Position numbers and translations under genes: made by a program | Shown: in pieces, positions 45,262-56,570 of the stretch | Position numbering within the stretch: position 1 is the stretch's first letter | Layout: the number at the start of each line of letters is the position of its first letter | Notes under the pieces: generated by a model | What the model was told of the DNA's origin: nothing | Databases searched by the model: none | What the model saw: the letters and a program-made list of their open reading frames with translations, nothing else | Source of the DNA: Triatoma infestans | Lineage: Eukaryota; Arthropoda; Insecta; Hemiptera; Reduviidae | Direction of reading: 5' to 3' | Assembly: GCA_011037195.1 (NCBI GenBank) | Contig: JAAEAF010003499.1 | Span: 35,739 to 99,738 of the forward strand | DNA: 64,000 nucleotides

Positions 45262-45740
45262 CTGGGTAGCATACTTGCTCCTCTGATTTTTACTATCCAA
45301 ATGCCTGACCTAGCTACTCACCTATTCTATTCCCTCTCTCAGGCCTCGTCATAGCTCTTGTAACTTACCAAATTACCTAGAAACCCTTGAGGCCTGGCTC
45401 TGTCAATGGAAATTCAAGCTAAGTAAACAATAATCGGTAAATACACAGTATTTACATTAAACTCTTCCTTCCTCTTTACCTCAAATAACATTCCTGTTCC
45501 TAATTATGAATCAGATGAAACATCTCGGACTTCATATGGACAAAAGGTTGACATGAAAACCCTTCATTCGTGATTTAAATGGGTAGACTGTAAATAGTGA
45601 TTGAGGAAAACATTTTAAACTAGCTCTATCGAATGAAAGAACAATGCTTTTGCGGAACGTGCGGAACAGCAGAAAGACCATCTCATTTCACACCAATACA
45701 AACACTCTGTTCCAAAATCCTCTGTACTATTTTATTTTTT
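45262..45740 (+). pseudogene. Jockey-like LINE reverse transcriptase fragment
   Basis: Translation across frames gives a GSILAPLIFTIQMPDL-like block, LETLEAWLCQWKFKLS, VPNYESDETS and HLGLHMDKRLTWK, in the order of the Jockey palm and thumb (compare WFRKWGIKVNESKS and YLGLYLDKRLTW at 28985-29553). The ADD catalytic segment is deleted. Several stops. Confidence 0.65.
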
Positions 45741-45867
45741 CCTAGGCCGTGTTAGTGTTGGCTTTCTCCGGCCATAAGCTTCTGGCAGCCCCCCAATAAA
45801 TGTTGAATGTTTTGTTGTAAAACATTAGTCAGTATGTTGTGATGGTTGATCCGCAGAGCTGGAAAGA

Positions 45868-46113
45868 ATCAGAGACATTTTCCGTGATATCCTGCTTCAT
45901 TTTGTGGTCATCGATCGGTTTCGGGCGTTCGCCCATCAGGATGTTTTTGTTGAACAGTGTAATAACATAGGCAGAGAGTGTATCAACTGTATTTGCTCTG
46001 TGCAAGTCTATGTTATTACACTGTTCAACAAAAACATCCTGATGATGGGCGAATGCCCACAACCGGTCGATGACCACAAAATGAAGCAGGCTATCACGGA
46101 AAATGTCTCTGAT
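45868..46113. repeat. Palindromic unit with hammerhead-like cores
   Basis: The left arm (45868-45970) and right arm (46008-46113) are reverse complements around a 37-nt loop. Each arm carries a segment fitting a type I hammerhead ribozyme. Right arm, plus (46035-46072): CATC, CTGATGA, stem TGGGC-GAAT-GCCCA, CAA in place of GAA, palindrome ACCGGT, C, GATG. Left arm, minus (45909-45943): CATC, CTGATGG, stem GGGC-GAAC-GCCC, GAA, ACCGAT, C, GATG. Each arm has at least one core change, so both are probably inactive. Such short-stem-III hammerheads are known from Penelope-like elements and retrozymes. Confidence 0.65.
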
Positions 46114-47970
46114 GATAGGTCAGTATGTGTAAAAAACACTTCTATTGCACTCACACTCCAATTCATTCCAATCTAAATATTTGCGCCTGGTTTAATCCAA
46201 TCCCGCTGTACAAAATTCTATGCAAAAATCATTCATCCATTATAATCCATTAATCCGCTTACTATCCTTCAGAACATTCTCTACTAACCTACTTTGAAGA
46301 CTCAGTCGGCGATGGGGCCCCATGATCATTTAATTCCGTCGACCTCTTAGGTTGGTTGTCTTTCTGCTCTAATAGCTAACTTATACTCGAATGGTCACCG
46401 TTCAAGTTGTCACATTAGTAAGTAAAAGAAGCAAGTACTGGATTTTGGATTTTTAAGGCGTGGAATGTTTCAGCTTACCTCTAATGTCTTACCTCAGTAC
46501 TATGCAAATTCTGCCAACTGTATATTGTAAAATTATATAAAAGTATTGCTGAAATACCAAGTTTGTGGAATAAACTTATTAAGTTTAAGAGAAAGTTACA
46601 GATAGAAAAAATGAACTGAATTAAGTATGACGCATTTGTGTTTTTGATTGTATTTCTGGTAACGCACCTGGTTTTAAAGTCGCAAACTTTGTTTAAATTG
46701 CTAACTAAACATTTCATTGTACATTAAATTTTGTTTACGCCTTTTGATTATGCAATTCTAATTTACTAAAATTAAACATGCTATCAAATCGATTTCTTCT
46801 TGGTTATTTTACGGTTGATCGTTGACATTGGCACTTCACAGCTTTACATAAATCTTCATTAATTTCTATGCTTATTAACTATTTTAATTTGAAATATTCT
46901 TGTTTCTGTATGGTCCTTAGAAAATTCGAAATACTTTCACAAATTTTTAGAAGATATACATTTTTCATTATTAGAGTGCTTTTCTTTACCCAAAATAACC
47001 ATTTTAATATAAGGGGACATACAAAAAAAAAATGCAGATACGTATAAAACCAGAAGTAAAGACATAAATGGAAATCGGGGTCATAAATAAGAACAAATGC
47101 CCAATTTATCTATGCATGACATTAATAACTATTCCTCTACATGCCAGAGGTTCCTCGACGTTTCACATTTTGAAAAAGTTTTTTCCATATTACTACAGAA
47201 TATTTTGAAAATCATGCATATTTTCCCCGAAAATATTTAATAAATAATAAATATTTCATTCTATTTTATATTAATTTAATAGAAAGAAGGTTTCTGTTTG
47301 GTTATCTCTGGATTTATGTTTATGTTATGTGGGATTTATTTACTATAAAACTTGAATACTTTAGGGAATCTTTCTTCTTCACAAATCAATAAGTGAAAAC
47401 TTGACCGCAAGAATTGTACTATTTACAGTTTATCTGGCATTCTTCCAGAAATGGAAAAAATATATACAAATAATAAATATTATTGTAGTCTATGTTTCAA
47501 TATGAGTATTGATTTAGATGCGCTCTTTTGTTGGAACTATGATGGGTATGAGAAGGAGAGAAATTGGGTTAGAAAGATAAATAAACTGGAAATAATGCTG
47601 AACACTGTATAAAGAAAAGTAATACAAACTGATTGGACCTTACGCGAATATAGAAAATGATAGCGAGAGATTTAGAGAGTATAAAGAGAAAGGTAGTAGT
47701 TGGTTGTTGAGGCGTTGCCCCTGCTGTATAAACTGTTGAAAGGTTGTCGCCTGTATTGCTAACGCAGCAGTATTTAAACAGCTGAGTGAGAGTATACCAC
47801 TATCAAGTGAGAGTGAGACTCTCAATTTTTATTTGTGTGTGCTGCATCTCTCTCTTTCTGCTTTAGAACCCTCTGTTCGGATCCTATTGCAGAACAACAA
47901 CAATATATTTGAGAATACAAAAATTTTTGTTTAATTATCATTTATTTATATTGAGTTTATGTATAAACTG
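46114..47970. other. No gene; one possibly LTR-related patch
   Basis: 47640-47910 is less AT-rich, with GTATTTAAACAGCTGAG (TATA-like) followed by pyrimidine-rich sequence and GATCCTATTGCAGAACAAC. That might be an LTR end, but no second copy is present. Otherwise nothing recognised. Confidence 0.4.
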
Positions 47971-48088
47971 ATTTTGCTCTGTATAAGTCTGTGTTATCAT
48001 ACTGTTTTAACAAAAACATCCTGATGATGAGCGAACGCCCAAAACCGGTCGGTGACCACAAAAAGAAGCAGGCTATCACGGAAAATAT

Positions 48089-48095
<7 letters not shown>
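47971..48095 (+). repeat. Second copy of hammerhead-like unit
   Basis: Collinear with 45990-46113 from TTTGCTCTGT to TCTCTGAT. The core (48017-48054) reads CATC, CTGATGA, TGAGC-GAAC-GCCCA, AAAA in place of GAAA, CCGGTC, GGTG. The flanking CATC/GGTG can pair as stem I with one wobble. The G-to-A core change predicts loss of cleavage. A (TA)n tract follows (to about 48120). Confidence 0.65.
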
Positions 48096-48124
<29 letters not shown>

Positions 48125-48164
48125 ACAATCCGCTAACGCTAATGCAATTAGTAATTTGGATGTC

Positions 48165-48500
48165 TGCGGCTAAATTGTCTTGAGTGGCTTGAGAAAAGTG
48201 GCCAGTGCCCTCTTGCTCGATGAGGAGGTCTCTTGGCCAGCTGCGCTTTAAACGTCTGAGAGGATTCCCAGGTATCGTCAGGGAAGACATGTTAGTGATG
48301 TGTGTGCCTAGTTTGCTGTGGAATCTTGTGTACGAATTGTTCTGTCAGTTCGTTTACGGAAGGAATCTATAGGTCGGTGTTGCGTTATGTTAGTGACTTA
48401 GTAGGGGCATTATATGATGATAGTACGTAAAATCTTGTTTTGAATAGCCTTTATCCGTTTCATGGGTGTTTCGGTTGCGATTTTGTCTAGATTTGAATGT
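48165..48500 (-). pseudogene. Jockey-like LINE C-terminus
   Basis: The minus strand reads MKRIKAIQNKILRTI, then VTNITQHR. After frame changes come SSLTIPGNPLRRLKRSWPRD and LLIEQEGTGHFS. The KIQNKILRxI...NPLRRLKRxWPRDL pattern is the end of Jockey-type ORF2. The upstream RT is absent. Confidence 0.7.
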
Positions 48501-50520
48501 TGCTAAAAATTTAACATAGAGGTTATGTATATATGATCATTAATAAGCGGACAGGATTGTTATTAGCAATCGGTTTATCTGGAACTTTTCTGGTGCTTAC
48601 CCTCAGGAAAATTGGTTTTTACCTCGTCTTGGGTTCATAGTAAATCTGGCTATCTTTCTGCTAAGCAAAAGTTGGAATAAATAACTAAAGAAAAAAGAAT
48701 GAAAAACATTTTATGATATCATAATTCCTAAATATCATTTAATAAAATTGTCAAGAAATTCCTTTAATGTATTTACTTCATTTCTGGAATTCATATCCGG
48801 GAATTCATAACACCTTCATTCACTTGCAGATCCCTTTTGAAAGCTTTTTCTAACTCGATGAATATACTCATCGACTTTTCCGGAGAAATAACAGTTATAG
48901 GCTTACATTTCTCAATAGTTCGATTCCCTAATTCGCTTTATGAGCCCAAGGTCCTCTTCTGTATGTCGAATTGCGAACAACATTATTCTAAAAGAATATT
49001 TTTGGAATCAGTTGTAGCAGTCACCTTTTTCTCGTAAGCATCTTTGGTAAGGCATCTTAAAGAGCTAACCTGGAAACTCAAATGTTATTCATTTTAAGAG
49101 AAGTTTGAATCCTAGGTAGAATCTGAGATCATACAATTAATCAACTCAAAACAGAAACTCTGGAGGTAAATGCTTTGTGGAACTAATTGATCTTAGCAAA
49201 CACACAGACTGATCTCTAATTCTTCACCCCACGAAGGCACTCCCGCACTATGACAAGACACTTATATACGTCTAAATCCACAAAGATAAATATACAACCG
49301 TACAGTATCCCTTATATCCACTTAAACGACCCCTAGATATCAATTTTAGTTTGCCACACCCATTGCAGATCTGGTGTACAATTCAACTAAGTACTTCACC
49401 TTGAGAAATAATAATAATAAAAAAAAATAATAATAATTACTAAACGATGTTATCTGAAAGGATATTTTCTCCCTATGGCCTTATCATATATTTAATAATA
49501 ATAATAATAATAATATTAATTCAATTAAATTCTTATTTGATTATTAATTAACCAACATTTTATTTGAATAAATAATTTATTTATAAATTGTAATTTAAAT
49601 TACGTAAGGCATAAAAGTGATAAGAGGTTAGAAAATTGTTAAATAAAAATATCGTATATTAAATATAGGCAGATGACCTGAACTTGTTTTGTGGAAAAAC
49701 AACACACTCGAAAGTTCAATGATAATATTTCTGATATGATTCTATTAAATTAATAATTAAATAAATAAATTTTAAAAATAAATTTTATATTTAATTAAAT
49801 AAATAAAAAAATATATTGTGAAAACACTCCATATTGCTTTCTTTTAATCCATTATTATAATACAAATTGATGAATTTTTCTTGAGTTGTGGGAATGTTGA
49901 CAAAACATTGTGGCTTGCATGTCATACATATAAAGAGGTGTGGATCATCTGAAGGTGACTGTTATTGGACGGCAGCGGTCCTCTCTACCTCAGCTACTTA
50001 GCAAAGCTTCTCATAGGTCTCCCCCGCCCACTCCCGGAAACTAAATATTCTTCAATTAATGTGCTTCAAAATTCATGTGCTCTGTGTTCTTTTATTGCAA
50101 GAGTCCGACTGTAACAAATGTACCTGTACATTCAAAAATATAATGTAAACATGAAAGTCAAAGAGGTGTAAACCAGGGAAGAGAATAGAATTAATTTTTT
50201 TTTTTTTGAAACTTGTATTTATTCAATTATTTATTTTCAAATTTGCCAAAAAAAAAAAATAAGCTTAAGTGTAAAAAAATAATGTTCCGGAGGATACTTC
50301 TACAGAATCCGTTCAACGACTGTTTACAATACACTGACGTTTTCCTAAGATCTGCTAGGGGAAGATCCTAGTTTAAGTTACTCTTTAAAATATTTATTTA
50401 TTTATTTTCTTTTCCTATTTGATTATCAGTTTAGATTTGTTGTAAATTTTCATTTTATTTATTTATCATTAATTTTTATAACGCTCGATTTACTTTTAGT
50501 TTCATAAATGTAAAAGAATA

Positions 50521-50552
<32 letters not shown>

Positions 50553-50896
50553 AGTTACAAAAAAATTAATTCTAATCACTTCCTTGCTTTACAGTTCTTT
50601 TGACTTTCATATTTTCATCATTTTTTTTTTTAATATAACGTTACAGTTGTTAAAGCTAGCCATTGAAACAAAAGAACAAAAAGTACATGGATTTGAAGCA
50701 CAATGATGAATAATTTATTGAAATTTGACACAAGTTTGTTTGAAGATAATGAGAGAAGATGATGAAATTACTTGAAAGTTTAAAAATTATTATGAGATTT
50801 TTATATGAGGCTAGAGGAGTTTAAAAAAAAAAAAAAAATTCTTTGTTGCTCTAGGTTTTGGGTACCCATTGGTGCCCTTCTTCCGGAGCACTTTAG
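48501..50896. other. AT-rich, no gene recognised
   Basis: (AAT)n at about 49408-49434 and 49496-49513, (TA)n at about 50518-50552. Open frame 48837-49037 has no domain. 49200-49400 is less AT-rich but has no coding signal. Confidence 0.5.
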
Positions 50897-51036
50897 GGTA
50901 GGAGAGGAGTGTTCGATGAGAACGTTAAGATTGAAATCTAAACATCTCATTACCGTATAAACATTTCATTATATATTTTAAGGCCTGACGATTTGAAAAC
51001 TATTTTAAGAATTGTTACATTTGATTAATTTTAAGC
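50897..51036 (+). repeat. 140-bp direct repeat, left
   Basis: From GGTAGGAGAGGAGTGTTCG to TTGATTAATTTTAAGC. It matches 53500-53640 at most positions in the same orientation, and the pair brackets a LINE. Confidence 0.85.
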
Positions 51037-51364
51037 TCTTTATTCCCCCCTGAGTAGTATCCCTCACAGGAACGTTTATTTGCATGCTTCAAGACAGCAA
51101 TAACAACTATCTTACTACATGCTTTCAATTACATTGTTAATAATTTCAAATTTAATATTCATAACAAAGTATATAAATTAATGGCTCAAGCAAATTAAAA
51201 ATATATTGCACTCCAAATAAATGACATAAAATTTAACAAAATGGAACTAAAATATAATTACGCAATTGAAGAAAAATAATTATACGAAAATTACTAAGTA
51301 CAGCTAAATAAAATCTAGAAAATTAAGGCTATTTTGATTAATTGATTTATTATGATAATTTATT

Positions 51365-53470
51365 ATCACTATTTATTTACTTATTATTTATCTATTTATT
51401 TATTTATTTTTTAACTTTAGTAAAGTCAAGGTTATTTATGAATTTTAGCATTTCTTTAAAATATTTCTTCATCAATGTAACTCTGTCCATGGGCCAGGGA
51501 TTTCCTTTAGATAGCACCGCTCTCAGCAGTTCGCTTCTCTCCCGTTCGAAAATTTCACAATAATATATTATATGTTCCACAGTTTGCGGCCTGGATCCAT
51601 CATACGAACAGTTCGGAGAATTGATCAGCTTGAATCTGTGAAGATAAGAACGCAGAGGACCGTGGCCTGTGAGAATAGTGGTCCAATTTTTAGTCATTTT
51701 CATTTTCCTCATTTTCAATCTTCAATATACTGTTGGGAAAAAATGCTTAGTGATGGCTTCCTTAAGAGCTTGCCCTCCATTGCGCTTCCCATTGTTCTAA
51801 TTACTGTGATCTTGAAACAGCCTTGAGTTTACTCAGAGGGTACAAAGTGTACTCAGCTGTCTCTTCGATTTAGCCAGTAGCTTCCTTGGCAAGCTAGGCA
51901 GAGCCCTTTCATTTCCTCGAAGGCCTGAATGACCTTTAACCCTATTGAAAACTTATACTTATCTTCCTCAGTGATGCTTCCGTTATGTAATCAATACTGG
52001 ATTCTTTTATGGGTGTGTGAATATCAGGGTTCTTGAGAGACTGTAAGGAAGTTTGGCTGTCTGTTAAAATTAACGCATTTTCTTCTAGATTAATTAGCAC
52101 CCAACTTTTAAAACTTCTTGCATTGCCAGCATTTCTGCTTGATTATTACTTCATTGACTCGATAGTCTGAACTTGGCTTTACCAACTTTTTCATGGTTGA
52201 AAAATGTCACAAATTCGCATCCAATTCCTCCGTCTATTTTACTTCCATCCGTGTCAATATTCCATTCATTTATCTACCGCCGGTGTTAATAGCTATATTT
52301 GGTATGGAAGCCGGATGTTTCCACTTATTTAGAGGAAGAGGTTTCTCTAAGTTCTTGGCGGGGAAATCCTCCACTTTGTCCAGCCCAGAAATCGTTTTTC
52401 GTACAGTTGCTATTTCTCTAACTTTTGTAGTGATAGGCGTTATTCCAGCTACAATACAAGCTGCCTCTGTGGAGATGGTCCTGTAACCTTTAATAATCTT
52501 GATGGCCAGCATTCTTTGTATTCTTGACATCTTTTGTTGGTTGTTTTTCTTTTTAAGTGCTGGAATGCACACTGAGCAGCATAACTTAGTAGAGGCACCA
52601 ATGCACCACTGTGTATTGTTCTCAGAGCGCCTATCCTAGTCTCCAATTCACTTTCGCAAATCTTGATAATTTGTTCTCTAATTGCAGACTGTTACTAGCA
52701 ATGTACTCTATGTGGTAAACCTTTCAGGTACTCTATGTACTCTATGAGGTAAACCTTTCATCCAATAAAACACCGAGATATTTTATTTCCCTCACATTCT
52801 CGAGTTTGTTTCTCTGAAAATATATGTTTTGAAGTCTCGTCTGTTCTTTTTTCTGGATATAAGTAATGTTTTTGATTTTTCATGGTTAAATTCAATTTTG
52901 TTAGTATTTGCCCATTCGCTAATTTTCCATAATTCTTCGTTTGAAATTACCTCTGCCTCAACGTCTGATTTTCCTTTAGTCATGACCAAGAGGTCGCCTG
53001 CAAATGCAATAAATTTAGAGCTTCTTGAAAAATTTAGCTTCAACAGCGAATCATATTGTAATGCCCAAATAGGCAGGACTGCTGCGTGACCCTTGTGGGC
53101 ATTTTTTCGTTACTTTTCTGGAGATCTTGAAATTATTAACTGAGATTGTTGCTCTTCTTTCCTCGAAGTAACTTCTGGTTAGCTGCACCAAGTTTCCAGG
53201 GCACTTGTAATTTATTAGCTGTTTCAGAATACTCGGCCACCATGCGACGTCAAATACTCCCTTAACATCTAGGGAAGTCAAAATGTCACTTTCCTTGCAA
53301 GAGAGACTCTCCTCGACGAATCCTTTCACTGTGAGAAGCGCGTCAGTAGTACTTGTTTGCGGGCGAAATCCGTATTAGCTTTCCGATAGTAAATGGTTCA
53401 AGTAAAGTGGTGCATTATTCTATTGATTAATAATTTCTCGAGCACACCTTGCCAGCTAAATTTATTAAAC
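51365..53470 (-). mobile_element. Decayed LINE of about 2.1 kb
   Basis: On the minus strand from high to low coordinates it has reverse transcriptase (about 53330-52790), linker and thumb (52650-52270), a decayed RNase H zone (52270-51720), the zinc-knuckle C-terminus (51718-51404) and an AAAT-type tail (about 51412-51365). It is the longest LINE segment in the window. It is bracketed by 140-bp direct repeats and is related to the fragment at 3026-3800. Confidence 0.8.
51404..53340 (-). pseudogene. LINE ORF2: RT to zinc-knuckle C-terminus
   Basis: Recognisable pieces are SLDVKGVFDVAWWPSIL (palm Asp block), KKCPQGSRSSP (the usual PQGS motif), FAGDLLVM and WANTNKIEFNHEKSK. Later come TVRKTISGLDKVEDFPAKN, then ILTGHGPLRSYLHRF and NCSYDGSRPQTVEHIIYYC. 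The catalytic [FY]ADD motif reads FAGD, so the first active-site Asp is lost, and frameshifts separate most blocks. A small local duplication (GGTAAACCTTTCA twice, 52715-52760) lies inside. The enzyme would be inactive. Confidence 0.8.
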
Positions 53471-53499
53471 TTATCGATCTGAACTTTGAAGGTTCAGCT

Positions 53500-53640
53500 G
53501 GTAGGAGAAGAGTGTTCGATGAGAACGTTCATATTGAAATCTAAACATTTCATTGCCGTATAAACATCTCATTGTAGATTTTAAGGCCTGACGATTTTGA
53601 AAACTATTTTAAGAATTATTATATTTGATTAATTCTAAGC
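53500..53640 (+). repeat. 140-bp direct repeat, right
   Basis: Partner of 50897-51036; a few substitutions and single-base indels. Confidence 0.85.
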
Positions 53641-53935
53641 AGTAAAAATGATATTAATATTTTTAATAATTGGCAAAAAAAAAAATGACCATCATGTTAT
53701 GGAAAATTCAATATTCTTTCGATTAGTGTAATTAAATTTATTTTAGCGTTAACTCTTTAGAAGTTCAGATCATTTTTATGGATAGAAAAAGTAGTTAAAT
53801 ATTAAAAAAATTAGAAGAAAATATACAATTTCTCGGAAATGGTTGAGATACAGACCATGGTTTATATGAACTTTTTTTTGTCTCAAATATGGTATAGAAC
53901 CAACTCCTTATTAAGTGGCTTTCCTCCTTATTAAG
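53641..53935. other. AT-rich, no feature supported
   Basis: Contains a T-run near 53871-53880 and no clear splice acceptor before the candidate exon. Confidence 0.4.
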
Positions 53936-54115
53936 ATGGCGAGTTCAACCTGGTACACGTGGTATAAAACCATCCAGGTGCTTTTTGGGAAAACTGATTT
54001 AGAGGTTTTTGAAGAATCTATGGCGTTAGATTTTAAAGCGTTATTAGGGTCTCCTGTTCTATTCCAGCATTTAACTTGTCTTTATATTGAGAGCTCAGCA
54101 TGTCATCACCGCTAC
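53936..54115 (+). CDS. Weak candidate initiating exon, unknown protein
   Basis: ATG at 53936 has a good context (AAGATGG). Sixty codons run in phase to TAC|GTGAGTAT, a near-consensus splice donor at 54115/54116. The peptide begins MASSTWYTWYKTIQVLF, includes KTDLEVFEESMALDFKALLG and ends CLYIESSACHHRY; it is of ordinary, non-repetitive composition. I do not recognise it. A Helentron-like end follows at 54160, so it might be transposon-derived or a chance frame. No upstream exon or promoter is evident. Confidence 0.3.
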
Positions 54116-54159
54116 GTGAGTATATGTTTAGGAGCAAATAAATTTCATTACTAAACATT

Positions 54160-54215
54160 TCAAAGTTGTGCAAAAAAATCACGTAAGTGTTCCGCACCAG
54201 ATATTTTTTATTTAT
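54160..54215 (+). mobile_element. Helentron-like 3' terminus fragment
   Basis: TCACGTAAGTGTTCCGCACCAGAT with following T residues corresponds to the family stem-loop and end, with mutations. Confidence 0.4.
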
Positions 54216-54822
54216 TTCTCTACTACCTGTGTATTTTATTTTTACAAAAAATTAATATACAGTAAAAAAAAAAAGTAAATAATCTATTGTAAACAGATTG
54301 TTTTCTTTTAATTTCAGCGATTGATCAAAATTAAAAAAGTATTCTTTTGATTAAATGTTTTCAGAGGTAAGTAATTTTAAGTGAATACGACTTTAAAACA
54401 AACACATCGTATAAAAAATAATAACAATAATAACAAAACTCACCAGAAACATGTATTCTTACTTTTCATGCAAATTTTTCTAAAAAAAAAAAGATAGTAG
54501 TTCCGTCCTTTCGTCTTTTTTTTCCCCCACTACCCATAAATGTTTTCTTTTAATTTCAATCTTTCATTGTACGACGATAGCGGACATAAACAGTGGTGGT
54601 GAAATGATAAAAGTGGAAATATTCTAGTGAAAAAAAAAAAAAAAAAAAAATTATTTACTTTCAATTAAAAAAGAAAATGAGATTTCTACGGAGTTTTTAG
54701 GGGTGAATCGGGAGGGGGGGTAAATATGAATAAGGGTGGGTGGTAAATACAGGGGCTTGCAACTTTACAAGGTAACTCTTACTGGCGGTATATTTTATAC
54801 CTACGATATATATGTTTACTTT
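54216..54822. other. No feature supported
   Basis: A-runs near 54632-54650 and a G-run near 54712; nothing coding. Confidence 0.45.
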
Positions 54823-54824
54823 CC

Positions 54825-55290
54825 TTTTACTACCAATAATTAGAGGAATTATTGTGACGATCGTGTCAGAATTTGGATATCATGTTTACCCCCCCCCCCG
54901 CAAATATATGTTTTGAGGTTTCCCCACGTGTGACAAAAAAAAAAGAAGGTTTTTAGCGTATGGTCGGGTATGTACGTTGATGTATTAACAAAATACCTCA
55001 AAATCGAAAAAAATCTTTAGTCACCTTAAACCTGGTGTTCTGTTTAGAAACTAACAAAGCATTTGATTACGAAGTTTTCGGGCAACATCCATCAACCGGA
55101 AATGCAATTTTAACCAAATGATTTTGGGGGGGGGGAGGAAGGTATTTCACTCTTTTTTCCGAAAGCAGTCCCTTCTTTACACTTTGTATATTTCTACGAA
55201 CATAAATACCTATCACTTTTATTTGAAACATTTATTCCCAGGTAAATTGATTTTTTTGGGGGTTCTGTGGAGAGAATGGTAACGTTTCCA
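54825..55290 (+). mobile_element. Helentron-like 5' half, head-on to copy D
   Basis: CCTTTTACTACCAATAATTAG, GACGATCGTGTCAGAATTTG and TTTTTAGCGTATGGTCGG follow the family 5' block. ATCAACCGGAAATGC (about 55091) marks a monomer. It ends at an A-run where copy D begins in the opposite orientation. Confidence 0.5.
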
Positions 55291-55299
55291 AAAAAAAAA

Positions 55300-56306
55300 A
55301 ATCTGGCGTGAAACACTCACACAACTTTTTCTTACTCCAATTCTCATAAATTATAATTGACAAATTTTATAGTTTGTGTATCACAAATTTAGTGAAATTC
55401 GTTGAAAACTGAAAAAAAAAAAAAAACTGTTCAGTAAAAGCGCACTTCCGGTTTACTAACTTCCTTGAAAAATTCGGAATTTAGGCATCTATTTATTTCA
55501 AATTAATTTTGTTTGAATGATAGAATTGTATAATCAACTATGATAGACTACTTTAAAGAAAAACATAACCCCACTGCTCCCCAAAAAAGTGCCCTTAAAT
55601 TAATTTTCCCAATGAAATGTTTTAAATAAAAGTTATAGATCATTGTATATTTAGTTTATATGTGGAGTTTCAAGAAAATCGTTGGAGCCATTTTTGAAAA
55701 AATCGTGAAATAGTGAAAAAAAAAAACATTTAATAAAGTGGTAAAGTAAACGCACTTCCGGTTATCTGATTTTTTTTTAAACTCGGAATTTCAACAAAAT
55801 ATTCTAATTAACATTATTTAGATGATAGAATTGTTTAATAAACTGAAATAACACTTTAGATGAAAACATAATCCCAACCCTCCCCCATAACTGACCTTAA
55901 ATGAATTTTTCCAGAGAAATGTTTCATGTAAAAGTTGTAGCTCTTTGTGTGTGTAGTTGATATACTAAGTTTAAAGAAAATCGTCTGAGCTATTTTTGAG
56001 AAAAGCGCAAAAAAGTAAAAAAAAAAAAACTCGTAAACTGGTACTTCCGGTTGAGGAATTTTGACAGATAACGTACTGTCAGATCCCATGGTGATATAAT
56101 AAACGGAATATCCAGTTTTAACTTTCTACGGTTTTTAGTTTTTGAGCTATGCTGTTCACATACATTCACACACACAGACCATTTGCTAAAAGCCACTTTT
56201 TTGGACTAAGGGGACCTCAAAACGGATATTTCCAGTGAAAACTCGATATCGAAAATTTGACACGATTACAATAATTCCTCTTACTAGGAGTAAGAATAAG
56301 TAAAAA
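55300..56306 (-). mobile_element. Helentron-like (HINE) element, copy D
   Basis: Stem-loop GCGTGAAACACTCACAC (55306-55322) with one stem change, ACTTTTTCTTACTCC (55324-55338) and closing GGAGTAAGAATAAGT (56287-56301). Three monomers have ACTTCCGGTT at 55444, 55754 and 56043, with spacings of 310 and 289 bp. The CA microsatellite is nearly lost (about 56158-56176). The minus-strand frames at 55856-56196 are by-products of the repeat. Confidence 0.75.
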
Positions 56307-56309
56307 GTA

Positions 56310-56570
56310 CTACTTCGATTCAGTGTATGATTCTAATACATTATAAAATATTAAATAACTTTCGAATTATTATCAGAATTCCAAATTTGAGGAAAATCGG
56401 TTAACTGGAAAGTTTGACTTTATACAATAGGTTTTTTTTTTTAATTTTTGGAATTTTCTCAAAAAACGTCACGTTACAATACTGATTTTCTTAAATCTGC
56501 CCAATTTTAGAAAAGCATACAGTTCTTCAGTTATTTTGCTGGAAGACTTCAACACTTGACAAATCAAGTT
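56310..56570 (+). mobile_element. Helentron-like monomer fragment
   Basis: GAATTCCAAATTTGAGG, ATCGGTTAACTGGAAAG and GGAATTTTCTCAAAAAACG follow monomer order in the opposite orientation to neighbouring copy D. Confidence 0.4.

Noticed and set aside
47640..47910. LTR end with TATA-like box
   Set aside because: No partner copy in the window and no defined termini.
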